From Corinectria fuckeliana (lineage: Eukaryota > Ascomycota > Sordariomycetes > Hypocreales > Nectriaceae), in contig WPDH01000085.1 of NCBI GenBank assembly GCA_019137255.1, forward strand, positions 124,001-188,000: a stretch of DNA of 64,000 bases, written 5' to 3'. The translations under genes and the position numbers were made by a program. The number at the start of each line of letters is the position of its first letter. Position 1 is the stretch's first letter. The notes below the pieces were generated by a model that was given only the letters and a program-made list of their open reading frames with translations, had not been told where the DNA came from and ran no database searches. Shown in pieces: positions 47,625 to 60,450 of this stretch.

Positions 47625-50600
47625 GATGACGAATGAGTGTCGTAAAGGGCGAGGACATGAAGCTCTCCTCACGGGGAGAGGCGAGGATGGGAGGAAAAAT
47701 GCAGACGAGTCGAGTGCCAATCGCCGTTCGAGGTTGAAGAGGTCGGCAACGGCACCGGAGCGGCGGTGGAGGCCGAGGTGGAGGGTGCGCTGGGGTGCCT
47801 GGGGTGGTTTGGGGGCGAGAAAAGCAGCGGTCCCGGCAGCCAAGCAAGCTCGAGTATCCGGCGTTGGTCGACAGTCAGTCCTGGCAGTCCGAACTCCAAG
47901 TCGATGTGGCGTGATGGCTGTAGAACTGACGCGCCTTTTGCCAATGCCAATCCTCAACCTCTTTAAGTTCGCGGTTTCCAACTGGCGATCTAGGTTCCTA
48001 TCCGAATACTGTGGCCGGAGTTACTGTCGTAGTCGGCGAGGATCCCGGTAGTTCGTCAAGTCGGTCGGTCGGTCTTCCTCTCAGCGAACAAGAACCCAGC
48101 CCGTCGCGTGGCGGGAGGGAGAGAGGACGAGTGGAGGAGCAAGCCAAAAAGGAATGTTCAGGAGAGAAACAATGCAAAGCAAATCTGAAATTCCGGATGG
48201 AGGAGGATGGAGGAAGAAAATGCTGTTTCGGTAGAGGGGGGCTAAAAGAAGGCGAAGATTGCTCCGTCGAAGTGTGAATAAAAGAGGAACCAGGCCGAGC
48301 GCCAGGCCGAAATCGACGAACGGGGGAGCTCCCACTCAGTGACGCGGAAAGAACGGTCGCTGGAGCCGGGCTTGCGACGGTAGGTACTCCGGTAGGCGAA
48401 GCCTGGGACGCGATGGGTGTGGACTTGAACTTGTGGGCGTGTGGGAACCTGGGAAGGTGCCAAGGCTGGTCAGGTTGGGTCGTCTCTGGCCCAGGGACGC
48501 CTTTGAAGTAGTTAGAACTGCTGCTCAGGAAGCCATCCGGGTGGGGCCGTGACGAAGCTACGAAGTACAGTATGGATACGATGAACGAGCTTTCGTTACT
48601 ATGTACGTACCTTTTTAGTTGTGGTTACCAGTGCATCTCGGCCTGCCTTTTCTGTCAAATATCCAGGTCAAAGTTAATCGGTAACTAACTCCTTGTCAGC
48701 GGCTGGGTCTTTCAAAGTACTATGTACACCTGTTTGTTATGTACAGACTACCTTAGTACCGACCGAGTCTCCAATAACAATGGTTTGTCTAAAGCTGCAC
48801 GGGCTGGTCTGTGAGGCGTGGTCTGTGTTGTGTGTCTCTACTAGTAGGTACCGGCAATTAGCAGGACGTACGTGGTAGCTCATAAGTCTTGACTGGCAGG
48901 AATTAATTAATTGCAACCCCAAGTATGTATGCGCGGCCCGTAAACGCGCCGTTAGAACCCTGGAGGAAAGGGATGAAGGGTGTTGGATGATGGATGATGG
49001 ATGATGAGCGCGCGCACCGCGGAAACACCATCCATCCATCGCCCCCGTCCATTCAGGTCTCCCGGCCGGGTTGCCCTTGTCGTGCAGCAGTGAGCTGCAG
49101 AATATGCTTGCAGAAATGCACTGCGGGCATCTCGCCAACGGGCCTGTCCTCGCTACTGCCTACCCAGTGGGCTGTGCGCAGTGCAAGGGTATGGTGGGTG
49201 TCAGTCATATGTACTCCATACCATCATGTTACTGCAGTACGCTGCGCGATAAGGATGCATGCATTGCAGATGAGTCTTTGCTAGCCTAAGCTGGCTACAT
49301 TTTAGCCTGGACCCAAAGACTGCTCGCCTTTGATTGCCTGGTAATGGTGTAGAGCACTCATGATTCATCGGTCATTGATGATTGAACATTTGATCAACAC
49401 ATTGACCCCATCTAGACGTCATCCTCATCCTTGCGTCATCCCAACTTTCGCCGAGCCTCATCCCGCCTGCGACAGAGTGTCAGTCAGGTGCCAAGGGCAT
49501 CGAGAACCGACGCCATGGACACAAGGACGAGGACGAGGGGTGCGTCTATGGAAAGTAAGGTCCAGCCCGTTGCCTCGGTGCTTCTGAAAAGCGATCATCA
49601 GCCAGCCCCGAAAAATATTAGGTAGGTACCTTCAACCGGCTGTCTGGGCCCCGACGACTTCGTAGTTCGTCCTATTACTACCGAAGTAGGAGTAGTAGTG
49701 CTGCCATTGACCTACTAGTAGGTACCGCAACGGCGCGCCCCTTAGCTCTTGAGATAATTAGGCGACCTTTTGTCTCTCGCCCCTGGGGGCTTCTCCCTCC
49801 AGTAAAGGGCGAGGCTTGGAATAGGCAAGCGCGAAAGAAGGTGGGCACGGGAGGAACGAGGGAATCTAACAGAGGAATCAGGTCAATGCCAGTCAGTCAT
49901 GGACCAATTTATACCGCAGATTGGCGATTGGCTAGCACTAATTAGGTGCACTCAGACGACTGGTCACGATAGGACAGTGTCTTGATGAACGTCGTACATA
50001 CAAACGGAGGGCCTCCGTACATCGGACAATTTGGCTTTCTTTTTCCTTCTGCCGCTTGTCGTTTCCATCTCCGCCATCTCCCCGCCACGTGAGGCTCGCT
50101 CGGCCCTCCGAATATCCGGGTGAAATAGCCACCACCATGCGAGGAGTGCATATCCGTAGCGACCCCAATCGGAGTTATCTAGATCCAGAGGTGAAACAGA
50201 AAGAAACGGCCTTGCACTGCAGTAACCGGACCGGTAGCGTACGCCCCAGACAAGAGGCGTTTTTGCGCCCGAGATGCGTAGCAGCAGGACAGGCACCATC
50301 GTCGCAGGGTGTGGGGAGGCCCAGTCCCACCGAGACAAGAGTCCCGTCTACGAATACACTCACTGCCTTCTCATGACTACGACCAAAACCACCCCCTTGA
50401 GCCTTTGAAAACCATTCCGATCCTTCCAAACAATGCTCTCTTTTAGTGCTTCCATATCGCATTCCAACCAAATTTCTCTCAGCAAAAAGGTCAGTCAGCG
50501 CCCAGTCGCTTGTTTAGTGCATCCCGGCATCTCAAGCCCAGTCAGTCTGTTTCCCGCCAGGCCACAGGGTAACTGACCCCACACGATCCCCACGATGCAT

Positions 50601-52389
50601 GCTGGCAGGCTGCTCCGGGCCAGACGAACTCGACAACCGCAGGGTTTGGCATGGCAGCGGAGCGGAGGCGCGACATGGCGGGTCAGGCCACAGTCAAGTA
50701 CCGGCTAATAACAACGCTACGCGGGCTAGAGTAGCAAAGTCCCTAGGTAGATTACGGATGGATGATATTGCTGACTGTTAAGTAAGTTTCGACGTTGTAT
50801 ATTTTGCATTCACCATCAACAAACTCCGTGATTGGTAACTCTTGGACCAGCTCAGGTCCTCGCAGCAAGACGAGCAAGAAGCTCCCAGTGTGTAGACGCA
50901 AGGGGGAGGGAGGCACGTAATTACAATGCTACCATCGATGGAATAAACATCCGAGTGACTGAGACGCTCACAACCTCGGAGAAAATAAAAAGATGGGCAA
51001 GCTTCCGTCTGTCTTGATATTGTTACACAGACTTCAATTGTCTTGTATTATTGTTCGTGCTGCACGAGCTCCATTCCTACCTGCTGAGACAAATCGAGTC
51101 TCACGTCACATACCCACCCACATGGGCTCATTGTTTTGTCTTCAACTCAGCTCTGTCTGTACTCGGTCAACCTGGTTTCCTCAATTGTGCCTTATTAGCC
51201 ACTCTACTGCACGTACGGCATGTTTACCGGTTCACAGCCTGTCGCAAGGTGCAACGTCTCCACAGCATCAAAGTGTGTTCCCCCGTTGCATCTCACGAGC
51301 AATTGCAGCAAAGGTACGGAAAAGACTGTATTAACTAGGTTGGTAGGCTACTAAGTAGATACCCTGGACGTGATCGAATCGACTCGAACAAGGATTCCGT
51401 GCCTACCCCCGGTAAACTCTGCCTCCCAGCTCACCGCCGGCACACAGTCGTTGTTGTACTTTGTAGGATTGTCCCAAACCCTCCTGCACAGTTATTCTGG
51501 GTTCGCGCTTCTCTTATCGCACTGCCAGGGGCACATGTCGATCTCAACTCGCCCAAGACTTGGCTTTACATACTTGTACGTACGTATCTACCCCGTATCT
51601 TACTTGCCTGTTTCCACTTATCGTTTCTCTCCGATCCATCTTCGCGGTTATGTACACACACAGTCCGTAACGGCGTGTGCTACAGCGGGTGCACCCCTGC
51701 AACATTCTGCCTCTCGTCCATCCATCTCATGACTCTCCCAGCTCTCTCAGTGTCCCGCCTTTTCGCTCATGCCACCCAAAAAGGCGGCCTTTCCCCAAGT
51801 CACCGACTCACCGAATCTGTCACTGCAAAACCCAGGCCAGCTGTTGGCTTGATACTCATTGCAGGTTCCTATCGTTGTCATGGCCGTATTTGTTTACGTC
51901 GCACGAGCTCGCATAAAAATGAATACAGCAGCAACAGCCCGCAAGCCATTGCCTGGACTAGGTAGGCTTCCGACATGTGCTCTCTGACCCTGCTGGTAAT
52001 GGGGCTTCGCACAGAATCTCATGGGTTAACCAGGCAGGGTGCATTGGAGATGTGCCATGAAGTAGAAGGTTGAGAGGCTGTATTCCCTCCGAAAATTAGC
52101 TTGTCGCTTCTCTCCCGTCTGTGTAACCCAGTACAAAGCACACGCTGGCCCGGAGCACCACAAGAGCCAGTCGTTACTTGTTTGCCTGCCATTGTTCCCT
52201 TCGATTTACACCCTTATTAGCTTTAGCTATATATGCCAGCCATTATGTGTTCCTTGTTATGTACTAGCCACCAAACACGACCGGGCAATCTCAACCAACC
52301 AGTGCGGCTACCAGCTCCAAAGAATTAGACAGCCCGCTCCCACGATCGCTTACAGTGCTTCGTCCGCCCATCACTCTCCACATCTTGCG
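47625..52389. other. Long intergenic region upstream of the ABCC gene
   Basis: 4.8 kb with no recognisable gene. Near the ABCC start, 47,640-47,960 is open in several frames; one minus-strand frame extends the transporter N-terminally to 47,981, but its sequence is low-complexity. A GGATGAT repeat is at 48,984-49,003. The 16-mer CTACTAGTAGGTACCG occurs twice (48,838-48,853 and 49,712-49,727). The open frames from 50,993 to 51,965 (plus) show no motif. Confidence 0.45.
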
Positions 52390-52674
52390 ATGGATCCAAG
52401 AGGAAACCCGATCAATAGAGGGGTCGTCTTCACCCATGCCATATTCGTGGAGAATATACCGCACCATTCTGAATATGTCAAAGCCATGGACGAAATCTAC
52501 GGGCCAGGAAACTACAAATCCTGGGTGGAGGAAGGCGAGTACCGCATCGAGGTGCATGTTGGGGCCCCGATATACTTGCTGCACAAATTGCAAGAAATGG
52601 GGATTGCCAGACCAGCAGATGCTCCACCAAGTCAGACTACGTCGGCTAATCAACAGCCGCCTGCGACAAGCTAG
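52390..52674 (+). CDS. Hypothetical 94-aa protein
   Basis: Small ORF starting MDPRGNPINRGVVFTHAIFV; I do not recognise it. It has an ordered-looking middle (EYVKAMDEIYGPGNYKSWVE, YRIEVHVGAPIYLLHKLQEM) and a Ser/Thr/Pro/Gln-rich tail. No signal peptide, no TM segment, no Cys. The open frame reaches back to 52192, but that extra part is low-complexity with C/T-rich DNA, so the start at 52390 is preferred; a C/T-rich leader precedes it. It lies 1.3 kb from the retrotransposon block. It could be a lineage-specific gene or a chance ORF; it could also be the first exon of a longer gene, but no following exon is visible. Confidence 0.4.
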   Translation: MDPRGNPINRGVVFTHAIFVENIPHHSEYVKAMDEIYGPGNYKSWVEEGEYRIEVHVGAPIYLLHKLQEMGIARPADAPPSQTTSANQQPPATS

Positions 52675-53966
52675 TAATCATGTGAGTGGAATGGCCGTAC
52701 CAGATTATGGGCTCGGTTACCCGGGAATAGAAAGCCATGGTGCTGTAGACTAGGTCAAATATTTATCCGTCTTGAACGGCATCAGAAAGCAAGGAACATG
52801 CTTCTTAAAGCTGTATGGTGAGATGCGAATCACATTTGCATAAGTACGCCATTCAAATGAAGTGTCCGGTTCATACGTGACAAGCCTTTGTCTGTCAAAC
52901 TGATCTGCCCTGCCTAGAGCCTTCACCTACTTACGTAGTATTGGAATATCCGGCTCCCGTCCCGAAGCGCTGCCGCGTGATGGCTCTAATGCCTGCTGCT
53001 TGCTGCACAGCACCTTGCAGCCAGCCAATTGATGCCCTGAAGCTAATACGTCTCGTCCCGTTGGTCTCGCGTCCGTCCAGGGACCTTGTCTTCATTCCCC
53101 TCTTTTCGACTCACACTGCAAGGCTGGGAGCATTAAGCCGCATGGATAGCACCAGTTCGCAATTGTAATGCCCGGCGACTGATACGACGACCAGTGCTGC
53201 CTTGTTGGACCTGCCTTGGGGTGGAGGATACCCCATTGCCCTACAAAGGTTCCCCCAGATTGACAACCCCGGTCAACTAACGTTAGATTCGGATTCGGGA
53301 TGCCTATCTTGGAGGGGCACGCGAACCTCGTTCCGAGTCTTTGCCTGATGGAGAAAAATTGGACAAAACAAGACTCATTCATTCATTCATCACTGGCATC
53401 ACATCAGAAGTATGCATTTGAGTCATACCATACTCATGCTGCTAAAGGACCTGACCCCACCAGCATCCATGATCCGAGAGTATGTCGACCTTACAAACCT
53501 GATGTTTCAATGTCTCCCGCGCCCCGAGAATCTCAATCTGCCAAGCAAAGTCCCGGAGAGAAGGGGGAGACAGAGATTGCTACCGTCCCAACCCCAAATA
53601 TCGTCGTAATTATATGCATATACGAGGATCGCATAAACCAATTGAGCGTGACTGATTTGCTCCGAACTTCACCTTCATGTGGGCCTCACTACTCACCGTC
53701 TCGATGGCGTCGAATCGCAGTATAGCACGGTGAACGACTCCCAGCCTCTACCCCCTCTTCTCGGGTTGCCTGAATTTGCTCCGGCGTGACGAGCCATCTC
53801 AACAAAGCCATTATCGAGCCCCTAGAACCGCAACGTGTCAGCTGCGCATGTAACCAGTTCAACCGTTGACCTTCTCGACCCTGATCCGTGTTACCCTACA
53901 CCATCACTGTGAAGGACCGGGTCTTGTCACGTCACGTGCCGAGCATCACGTGGCAAGCACAGTGCT
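52675..53966. other. Intergenic, edge of the repeat block
   Basis: 1.3 kb of mixed composition with no recognisable gene. (CATT)n run at 53,378-53,391. GC-rich, gene-like composition persists to about 54,050, then falls abruptly. Confidence 0.45.
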
Positions 53967-54039
53967 GCAGACCCTAGGCACTATAGGTCTGCACTATGCT
54001 GTAGTGACCCTTAGGGAGAAGCCGCTAGGGCTTCTCCCT
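53967..54039 (+). repeat. Two consecutive inverted repeats at the repeat-block edge
   Basis: GCAGACC (53,967-53,973) pairs with GGTCTGC (53,986-53,992), a 12-nt loop between them. AGGGAGAAGCC (54,013-54,023) pairs perfectly with GGCTTCTCCCT (54,029-54,039), an 11-bp stem with a 5-nt loop. Between them TGTAGTGACCC at 54,000 may be the outer end of an LTR. The two hairpins sit just where AT-rich sequence begins. Confidence 0.6.
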
Positions 54040-55439
54040 CACAACCTTAACTATCCTAATTTATTTAATCTGACCTTTTAAGATAATAGCTTCCTTTTTG
54101 CCCCTTTAGGTGACTATATTTCACTAGTTATAAGCCTAGGCCTTACCCTAATATATTCTCTTTTCACGCCCTAGTTAGCAGTCCTTCTTTTTGCTGCTTT
54201 AAAGTGTGATTTCTTTAGATTTCACCTTTATAATCCTAACCTTTATTATATTATGAGTTTTAGTTTTAAAGCCCTTATATCTCTCTTTCTGCCTCTCTTT
54301 AGTACTAGCTTTACTCTATAAGTAGCCTTAGCTTTTATAGTCTAATTTATTTCCTATTCTATTAAATTTCTTTAACTATAGCTTTACTCTATAAGCAGCC
54401 TAGCCCTTTATAGCCTCACTTTCATCTCTTTTAAGTATCTTATCTGTTATAGCTTTACCTTATAAGCAGTCCTAAGTATTAATATAGCCTTCTTTCTAGA
54501 TCCCTAGATTACCTATTATTAAATTAAGATAGCCTTCTTTCTTTATAATCTCTCTCTCTATTACTAGAACCTTAAGATTATAATTTTATACTTAAACCTA
54601 CTTTTACTATAGCTTTATCTTAGTATAATACTAGTAATAGCCTCTCTTATAGTGTTTCTACTAAGTTTACTTATATATATACACTAAAGACCTATTATAT
54701 TATAATATCTTACTACCTAAAGATAGATATTAATAAGAAGTAATATTATAAGGCTATTTATTTAACTTACTTCTTGCCTATTTTTCCTAATTCTAGCCAC
54801 CTTAAGAACACAGAAGGTTAGCCTTTATAGAGCTTATCTATTATAACTACTCTTACTACTATTAGTTATAATATAACTATTATACTCTCTTCCCTTAGGG
54901 AAGGTAAGCTTCTTAATTAGATCTAAGGCTTAGTTAAAAGAGAGGCAAAAATAATTATTAAGAGATTCACCTTTAAATCTTAAGCCTTTCTTGCCTTTTA
55001 GTTATAATATTATAACTATAACTCTCTTTAGGAAGACTATTTTTACTCTTAACTTTAGTTCTTAAAGTGTAAGAATATTTATAACAGCTCTTTTTATATT
55101 ATAAAATTCACCTAGCTTCTTATACAGCTAAAGACTACTAGTAATACTCTTAATAATAGGTAAGTTTACCACCTCTTTTATAACTCTCTCTACCTTACCT
55201 TTTCTAACTAGGTTAACACTTATTATAAGTTTTAGTGTTTTTCTAATAAGGTTTCTAACTATCTTACTATTAAAGATACCTTCTAGAATTATTATAATAA
55301 TACTATCTCTTTAGACTAACAATTTAATAATAGATAACTTAATTCTTATACTACTGTTAATATTAATAAGAGCTCTTATTTCTCTTAGAATTAGTTATTA
55401 AAGTCCTAAGGTACTAATAACACTAAGCTTAACACTAGA

Positions 55440-55620
55440 AAGTCTTTCTTTAAAGACTCTATTAACCCTTAAGGTAGCTACCTTACACCTAATCAGCTTA
55501 CAGAAAAGCTAAAATAAAACCCTAACTTTAATAAGAAGTGTTATAGCTATAAGAAATAAGATTATATTTGCCCTAACTGTTATACCTTACATCTTAAGAA
55601 GTACTTATTATAACCTTAAG
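55440..55620 (+). pseudogene. Gag zinc-knuckle relic
   Basis: As-read fragment LTPNQLTEKLK... followed by CYSYKK.DYICPNC fits a gag nucleocapsid segment: conserved upstream LT..e...kl and a C-x2-C-x4-H-x4-C knuckle in which the second Cys reads Tyr and the His reads Tyr, each a single C/T or G/A change. Plus strand. Supports a gag region of a Gypsy-like element starting near 54,000. Confidence 0.5.
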
Positions 55621-58600
55621 GCAGTAGTAACCCTTATAGTACTACTAACTACTAGATTTCTAAGCCTGCTATTATATTACTTTCTTAAGCTTAAGGCACT
55701 ACCTCTTACTATACCTCTTTCCTGCCTAATTAGTTCTTAATATCCGCTTCCTATAAGGCTTCTTATACCTTTATATAAGCTGCTAAATATACTCTTAGTA
55801 TAGCTAGCCTCTATAAGTCTTAGAAATAAGAGGAGTTATCTTTTACATCTAGGGCTATTACTATAGACAAATTTTCCTTTTTGCCCTCTATACCTAAGGC
55901 TAAAAAAGCAGGTTCTTCCTCTAATCCTAATATCTTAAAGTCTCTAGTAACTTAGAATACCTTTTATACTAATTATAGCTATAGTAAAAACTACTAGCTC
56001 TAGGATTCCAGCTCTAACTATTATATTACTAATAACCTTAAATAGTTTAAGAAAGATAAAGTGTTTTCTCTTATTTAATAGGGCACTATTATAACTAGTA
56101 GTAGCCCTATTAAGCCCTCTTATATTAGTATAGTTAAGCTCTCTTTTAAGCTCCCTAAATATATAACCTTTATAGTCCTTAAGGAAGTGCTTTTTATAGT
56201 AACTTTTCCTCTTAATATCTTCTTAGGCCTTAAGACCTATCTTAAGAGCGGCTTCCTCTTTAAGAACTGTATTTTTAACTCTAATAGCTACCTTATAGTT
56301 ATTATCTTATTATATAGCACTAGATTTCACCTTCTTATAAAAAGATTACTAACTTTAGCTACCTTTATCACTATAATAGCTATAAAAGCTTAAATCTCTA
56401 ATAGCAAGCTATAGTATTACTACCTAGCTTATATAAGTTATAATAATATTATCTATATAGTTAGAAAGACTATAAGCAGTCTTAAATGCTTTTACTCGCC
56501 TAAGAAGAAGGTATACTACTACTATAACTATACTAATTAATATAAAATCAACTATATTAGGAGATGTACAAAGTAAATACCACTAGGGGGAAGAATCCCT
56601 ACTTATGCGATTAAGATACCTAAAGCTTAAGAGCAAGATAGTAAGATAATAAGATAATAATCCTTCTATCTATTCTAGTGACAGTCTTCCCCTTTATATA
56701 AGAGAAAGTCCTAGAGCACTCCCTAGGTATTCCCCAGGAAATCTCCAGATAGGTCCTAAGATTTCCCTAAGACTATCCTGGGATTTCTTAGGATAATTCT
56801 CAGCCTAATTAGTAAGAGATTTCTCTTCTTGTTATAGCCACTCTCTAGTAGCCCTCTCTAGGGTTATAGCCTAAGCTATTACTAGATAGTAATAACTCTC
56901 TGTCTAACTTATTCTATAATAAATCCTTATAATAAAAGAAAAGTATACTATCCTTAGTGCGTCTATATTAATTACAGCTAGGCTGTTTCTCATACTAGTA
57001 GGAGTTTTATTAATAGTTATACATATAATTTCCTTAATCTAGGGGTACTTACTCTGTATTTACTATTATATATTAAGAAAATACCCTAACCCTACTAGGC
57101 CTCTTATTTATTATCCTTCTTTCGCCTGTTTAGTTTATTAGAAACTTCTTATATATATTATTAGTAATACCCTTATATTCCTCCCTAATAAGCTTCTCTA
57201 AATCTATAGCCACTAGGGGCATATTATACTCCTTAGTATTAGTAGGGGCAGGTTAGTAAAGTTAGTATTTTCTAGCCTTAGTAGCATAAAGCGCTATTAA
57301 AAGGCTAATAGCCTATATGCTCTGCTTAATACTAGTAGGAGTAATAAGTATAAGTCTCCTAGCTGTGTTCTACTTGTCTTTCTTATGGAACTATAGTACT
57401 ATCTTAATTACTTTAGTGATAGTCTCTAGGTGGGAAAAGAACTCCTATTATGCTATTCGCTTAGCTAGCTTAGTTATATTATTATCCAGAAAGCTAATTA
57501 CCTATAGTATATTATCAAGATGAATTACTAGTTCTAGAGATATCCCTGCTATTTATACTATCTATTATAAGAAGCAGTCTAACTATATTATTTTATAGCA
57601 AACCTGATAGTATTTAGCAAAATATTCAGCTATATTAATATTAAGAAACTAGATAGCTTAGTTAGCTGCCTAGATATACTATACTAGTGTGGTTTCTTCT
57701 TCTTGTTAGACTATAGCTTCTAGGATAATAGGTATGTTATTTCGTGAGGTGGTGGTCTTAAGTTATATACTTACTATTACTTATCGCGGAGTTATAGCTA
57801 TATTATTATTAATAGCTACTAAAAGTGTGTTAGTAGCGCTTTATTTAGCGAGGGTGATAATATTTTATAACACAAATAGATCTTTATTGTGATTTTCTTA
57901 AGAGGTTATAATCCCTAATAAGGCTATTATAAAGAGCTAACACTTTAGTTTGCAGGTTAAGATACCTAAGATAAGGTTAGTAAAGCAGGCATATTTAAGT
58001 GATAAGCTGATAAGAGTGTTAATTTCCTGTTACATATTAGGCTAAAGCTAGCATGCTAGGTTAATATAAGTATAGCTATCTACTAATCCTCTAATCTTAT
58101 TAAGGGCTTCCTAGGCTTTATTAATTAGGGTGGGTAACTACTAGGAGGTTATCTTAGTAATTCGCTTAAGTATTTTAGTAAGGATTATAAAGATCTTGAT
58201 TTTTCTAATAATAGATATAGTCAGCTTATAGATATTAGTTTATATTAGCCTAGTTATATTATTAAAGCTTATAATAGGGGTATAAGTATTTCCCGCTAAG
58301 AGAGGGCTACTACCTTAGTACTACCTGTTCTGTCCTTATATCTATTATAGTATTTCTTATAGTAGTATACTTAGTTTACTAGCTGTCTTACTTACTGTTT
58401 TGCTTATAACTTTACTTATAGCTTTGTTTAGGGTTTTATACTAATTATAGTTTAGGTTATTATAGTAGTATATCTAGTTCTGTCAGTTTATAAACCTAGT
58501 GTTAGGGTTATAGCTTTTAGCTTATATAAGCTGGCGGAAATATCTGTAGTATTACAGAAAGGTCTTAATCTAAATATAGTATTAGTTAGAGCTTTCAGCC

Positions 58601-59519
58601 GCTCTAAGGTTATGTTTATTACCATATAGTTATATAGCTTAGTAATACCCTTCGTACTAGAGGCAGGAGGGATATTAGGTAAGCTAGTTCTTAAATAGCT
58701 AGTAAAGCTCTCAGTCTTTAGACAGAAATATATTACTTAATAGGAGAACTTAGAATAGTACTTATTCTTCTTATTTAGTATTATAAGGTATTTCCTATAT
58801 GTTAGTAGTATAAGGTTATAGTCTTCTCCTCTAAGAAGTAAAGATAGTAATATATAAAAGAAAATAATAATAAAAGAAAATAGCATGCTAGGTTATAAGG
58901 TATTAATTTCTTACTTATATATTCTATTATTAGCTAGTAGCAGCTATTAGTAGTATTCTTAGTAAGATAGTAGTAAATATACTAGGCTATTACCCTAGGC
59001 GATCTACTACTATAGCCTAGGATTTCCCTAAATAGGACTCTCTCTAGCTAGCACTCTTAATACTATAGTATTTTACAGTATAAAGTTCTTTCTTAGTCTT
59101 TCACGCTTTTAGTATAAGGCCTTAGTAGTATTATACATCTAGTCTGCTATATTATTCTTAGTCTATTCTTTAACTAGTGTGGTTATTACTTATATAACTA
59201 GCTATAGCTTACTACACTTATGTTTTTATTTCTTAGTAAGTTCTACTTTATATTACTCTCTTACCTAGTATTTTATAATAAGCTTATTACTTTTAATAGC
59301 ATCTTCTTCTAGCTAGAGGTTATAATTACTTAGCTATCCTTTCTATATAATAAGATACTTAGTCTTTAGTTTTCCTTTTCCTTGCTTCTATATTCATAAT
59401 CTAATTACTTAATTAACTTCCTAGTGTTTATACTTATTCCTCTAGTTTCCTACCTTATAGTCTTCTATCAGGATAGCTCCTAGTCATCTAATTAGTTTAT
59501 CTACTAGCTTAAGTTAAGC

Positions 59520-59705
59520 AACTAATATCATTAGGTGGATATTAAGGTTATCTTTTATTTTAAGTCTATATGCTAGGTTTCCCACCTGTTTAAGAATCTT
59601 ATATAGTCTAGTTCTTTTCTCTTTTAGTTTTTCTATATAGTTATCTGCTACTATATATCCTTTCTTATAGAGTTCTAACTAGACTTAGTCCCTTAGTTTA
59701 TATTC
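59520..59705 (-). pseudogene. Gypsy integrase C-terminal relic
   Basis: Minus-strand reading EKLKEKRTRLYKILKQVGNL, then AYRLKIKDNLNIH, matches the Gypsy integrase tail (kL..RR.GPf.I...vG..AyrL.LP...kIH.VfHvs.L). Immediately upstream the stretch LRD.V.LE corresponds to kGDkVWL. Stops interrupt it. Confidence 0.65.
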
Positions 59706-59969
59706 TACTAGCTAGTATTTTTAGTTATACTAGTATTTTATAGCTGCTTATATAAAGGCTAGAGCAAGTTTAGCTTTATTATAGAGGATATCCTAATTAA
59801 AAGTATTAGATTTATCTTCTAGCTATTATAGCCTATCATTTAAGCACTACCTAGTAACTAGCTCACTTAGCAATATATTAATAGCTAATAAATATAAGTT
59901 GTTTAGGCTAAACTAGAGAGGGATAAGAGCTAAGACCTAGAGCTAGCCTGGGAAGTCACTAGTAAAATA

Positions 59970-60450
59970 TTAGAGGGCTACTTCTACTATCTGATTTTAT
60001 CTTTTTATAGCTCTATCAGTTTGTAGATACTATACTGTTAATATAAGAAGCTTAGTTCTAAATACTGTCTATAAACCTTACTAGAAGTCTAATATAAACT
60101 TTATATCTTAGTTAGATATAATACTATATAGAATTCCCTAGTTATATCATATTAGTTCTGTAAATAATACTTATACCTAGTCTTTAGCAGTATACTAATT
60201 ATTCCCTAGTATAAGCAGACATATCTAATACTACTTATAAGTAACAGTTAGTAAGCAGTTAAAAAACTACTTTTCTAGGTTTAGCTATAGTATTCTTTTA
60301 GCTTTCACAACTAGCAGCCCTATAATAAAGTCTATTATAATTATGTGAAATAGGATTAGGAGGCTCTAGATAGGTATTAGTTAGCCTAGTAGTTTCTAGT
60401 GGTTAGTAAGGTTTCTACTATATATATCATATTTATCTTATACTACTTAG
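59970..60450 (-). pseudogene. Gypsy integrase core relic
   Basis: Minus-strand fragments GI.YSIIS..DIKFILDF (remnant of G.P..IvSDRg..F.S.FW) followed by LQTDRAIKR.NQIVEVAL (remnant of HPQTDG.tER.Nq..E..LR), with correct spacing. At least one catalytic Asp position is altered. This is the DDE integrase core of a Gypsy element. Confidence 0.68.

Noticed and set aside
47448..47981. N-terminal extension of the ABCC transporter to 47,981
   Set aside because: The extension is low-complexity Arg/Pro-rich sequence, whereas MASFAQ at 47,624 gives the usual short MRP N-terminus before TMD0.
56187..56393. 68-codon hydrophobic ORF in the repeat block
   Set aside because: Chance stop-free stretch of AT-rich RIPed DNA; Ile/Leu/Phe-rich translation is expected from composition. 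The same applies to 57,317-57,523.
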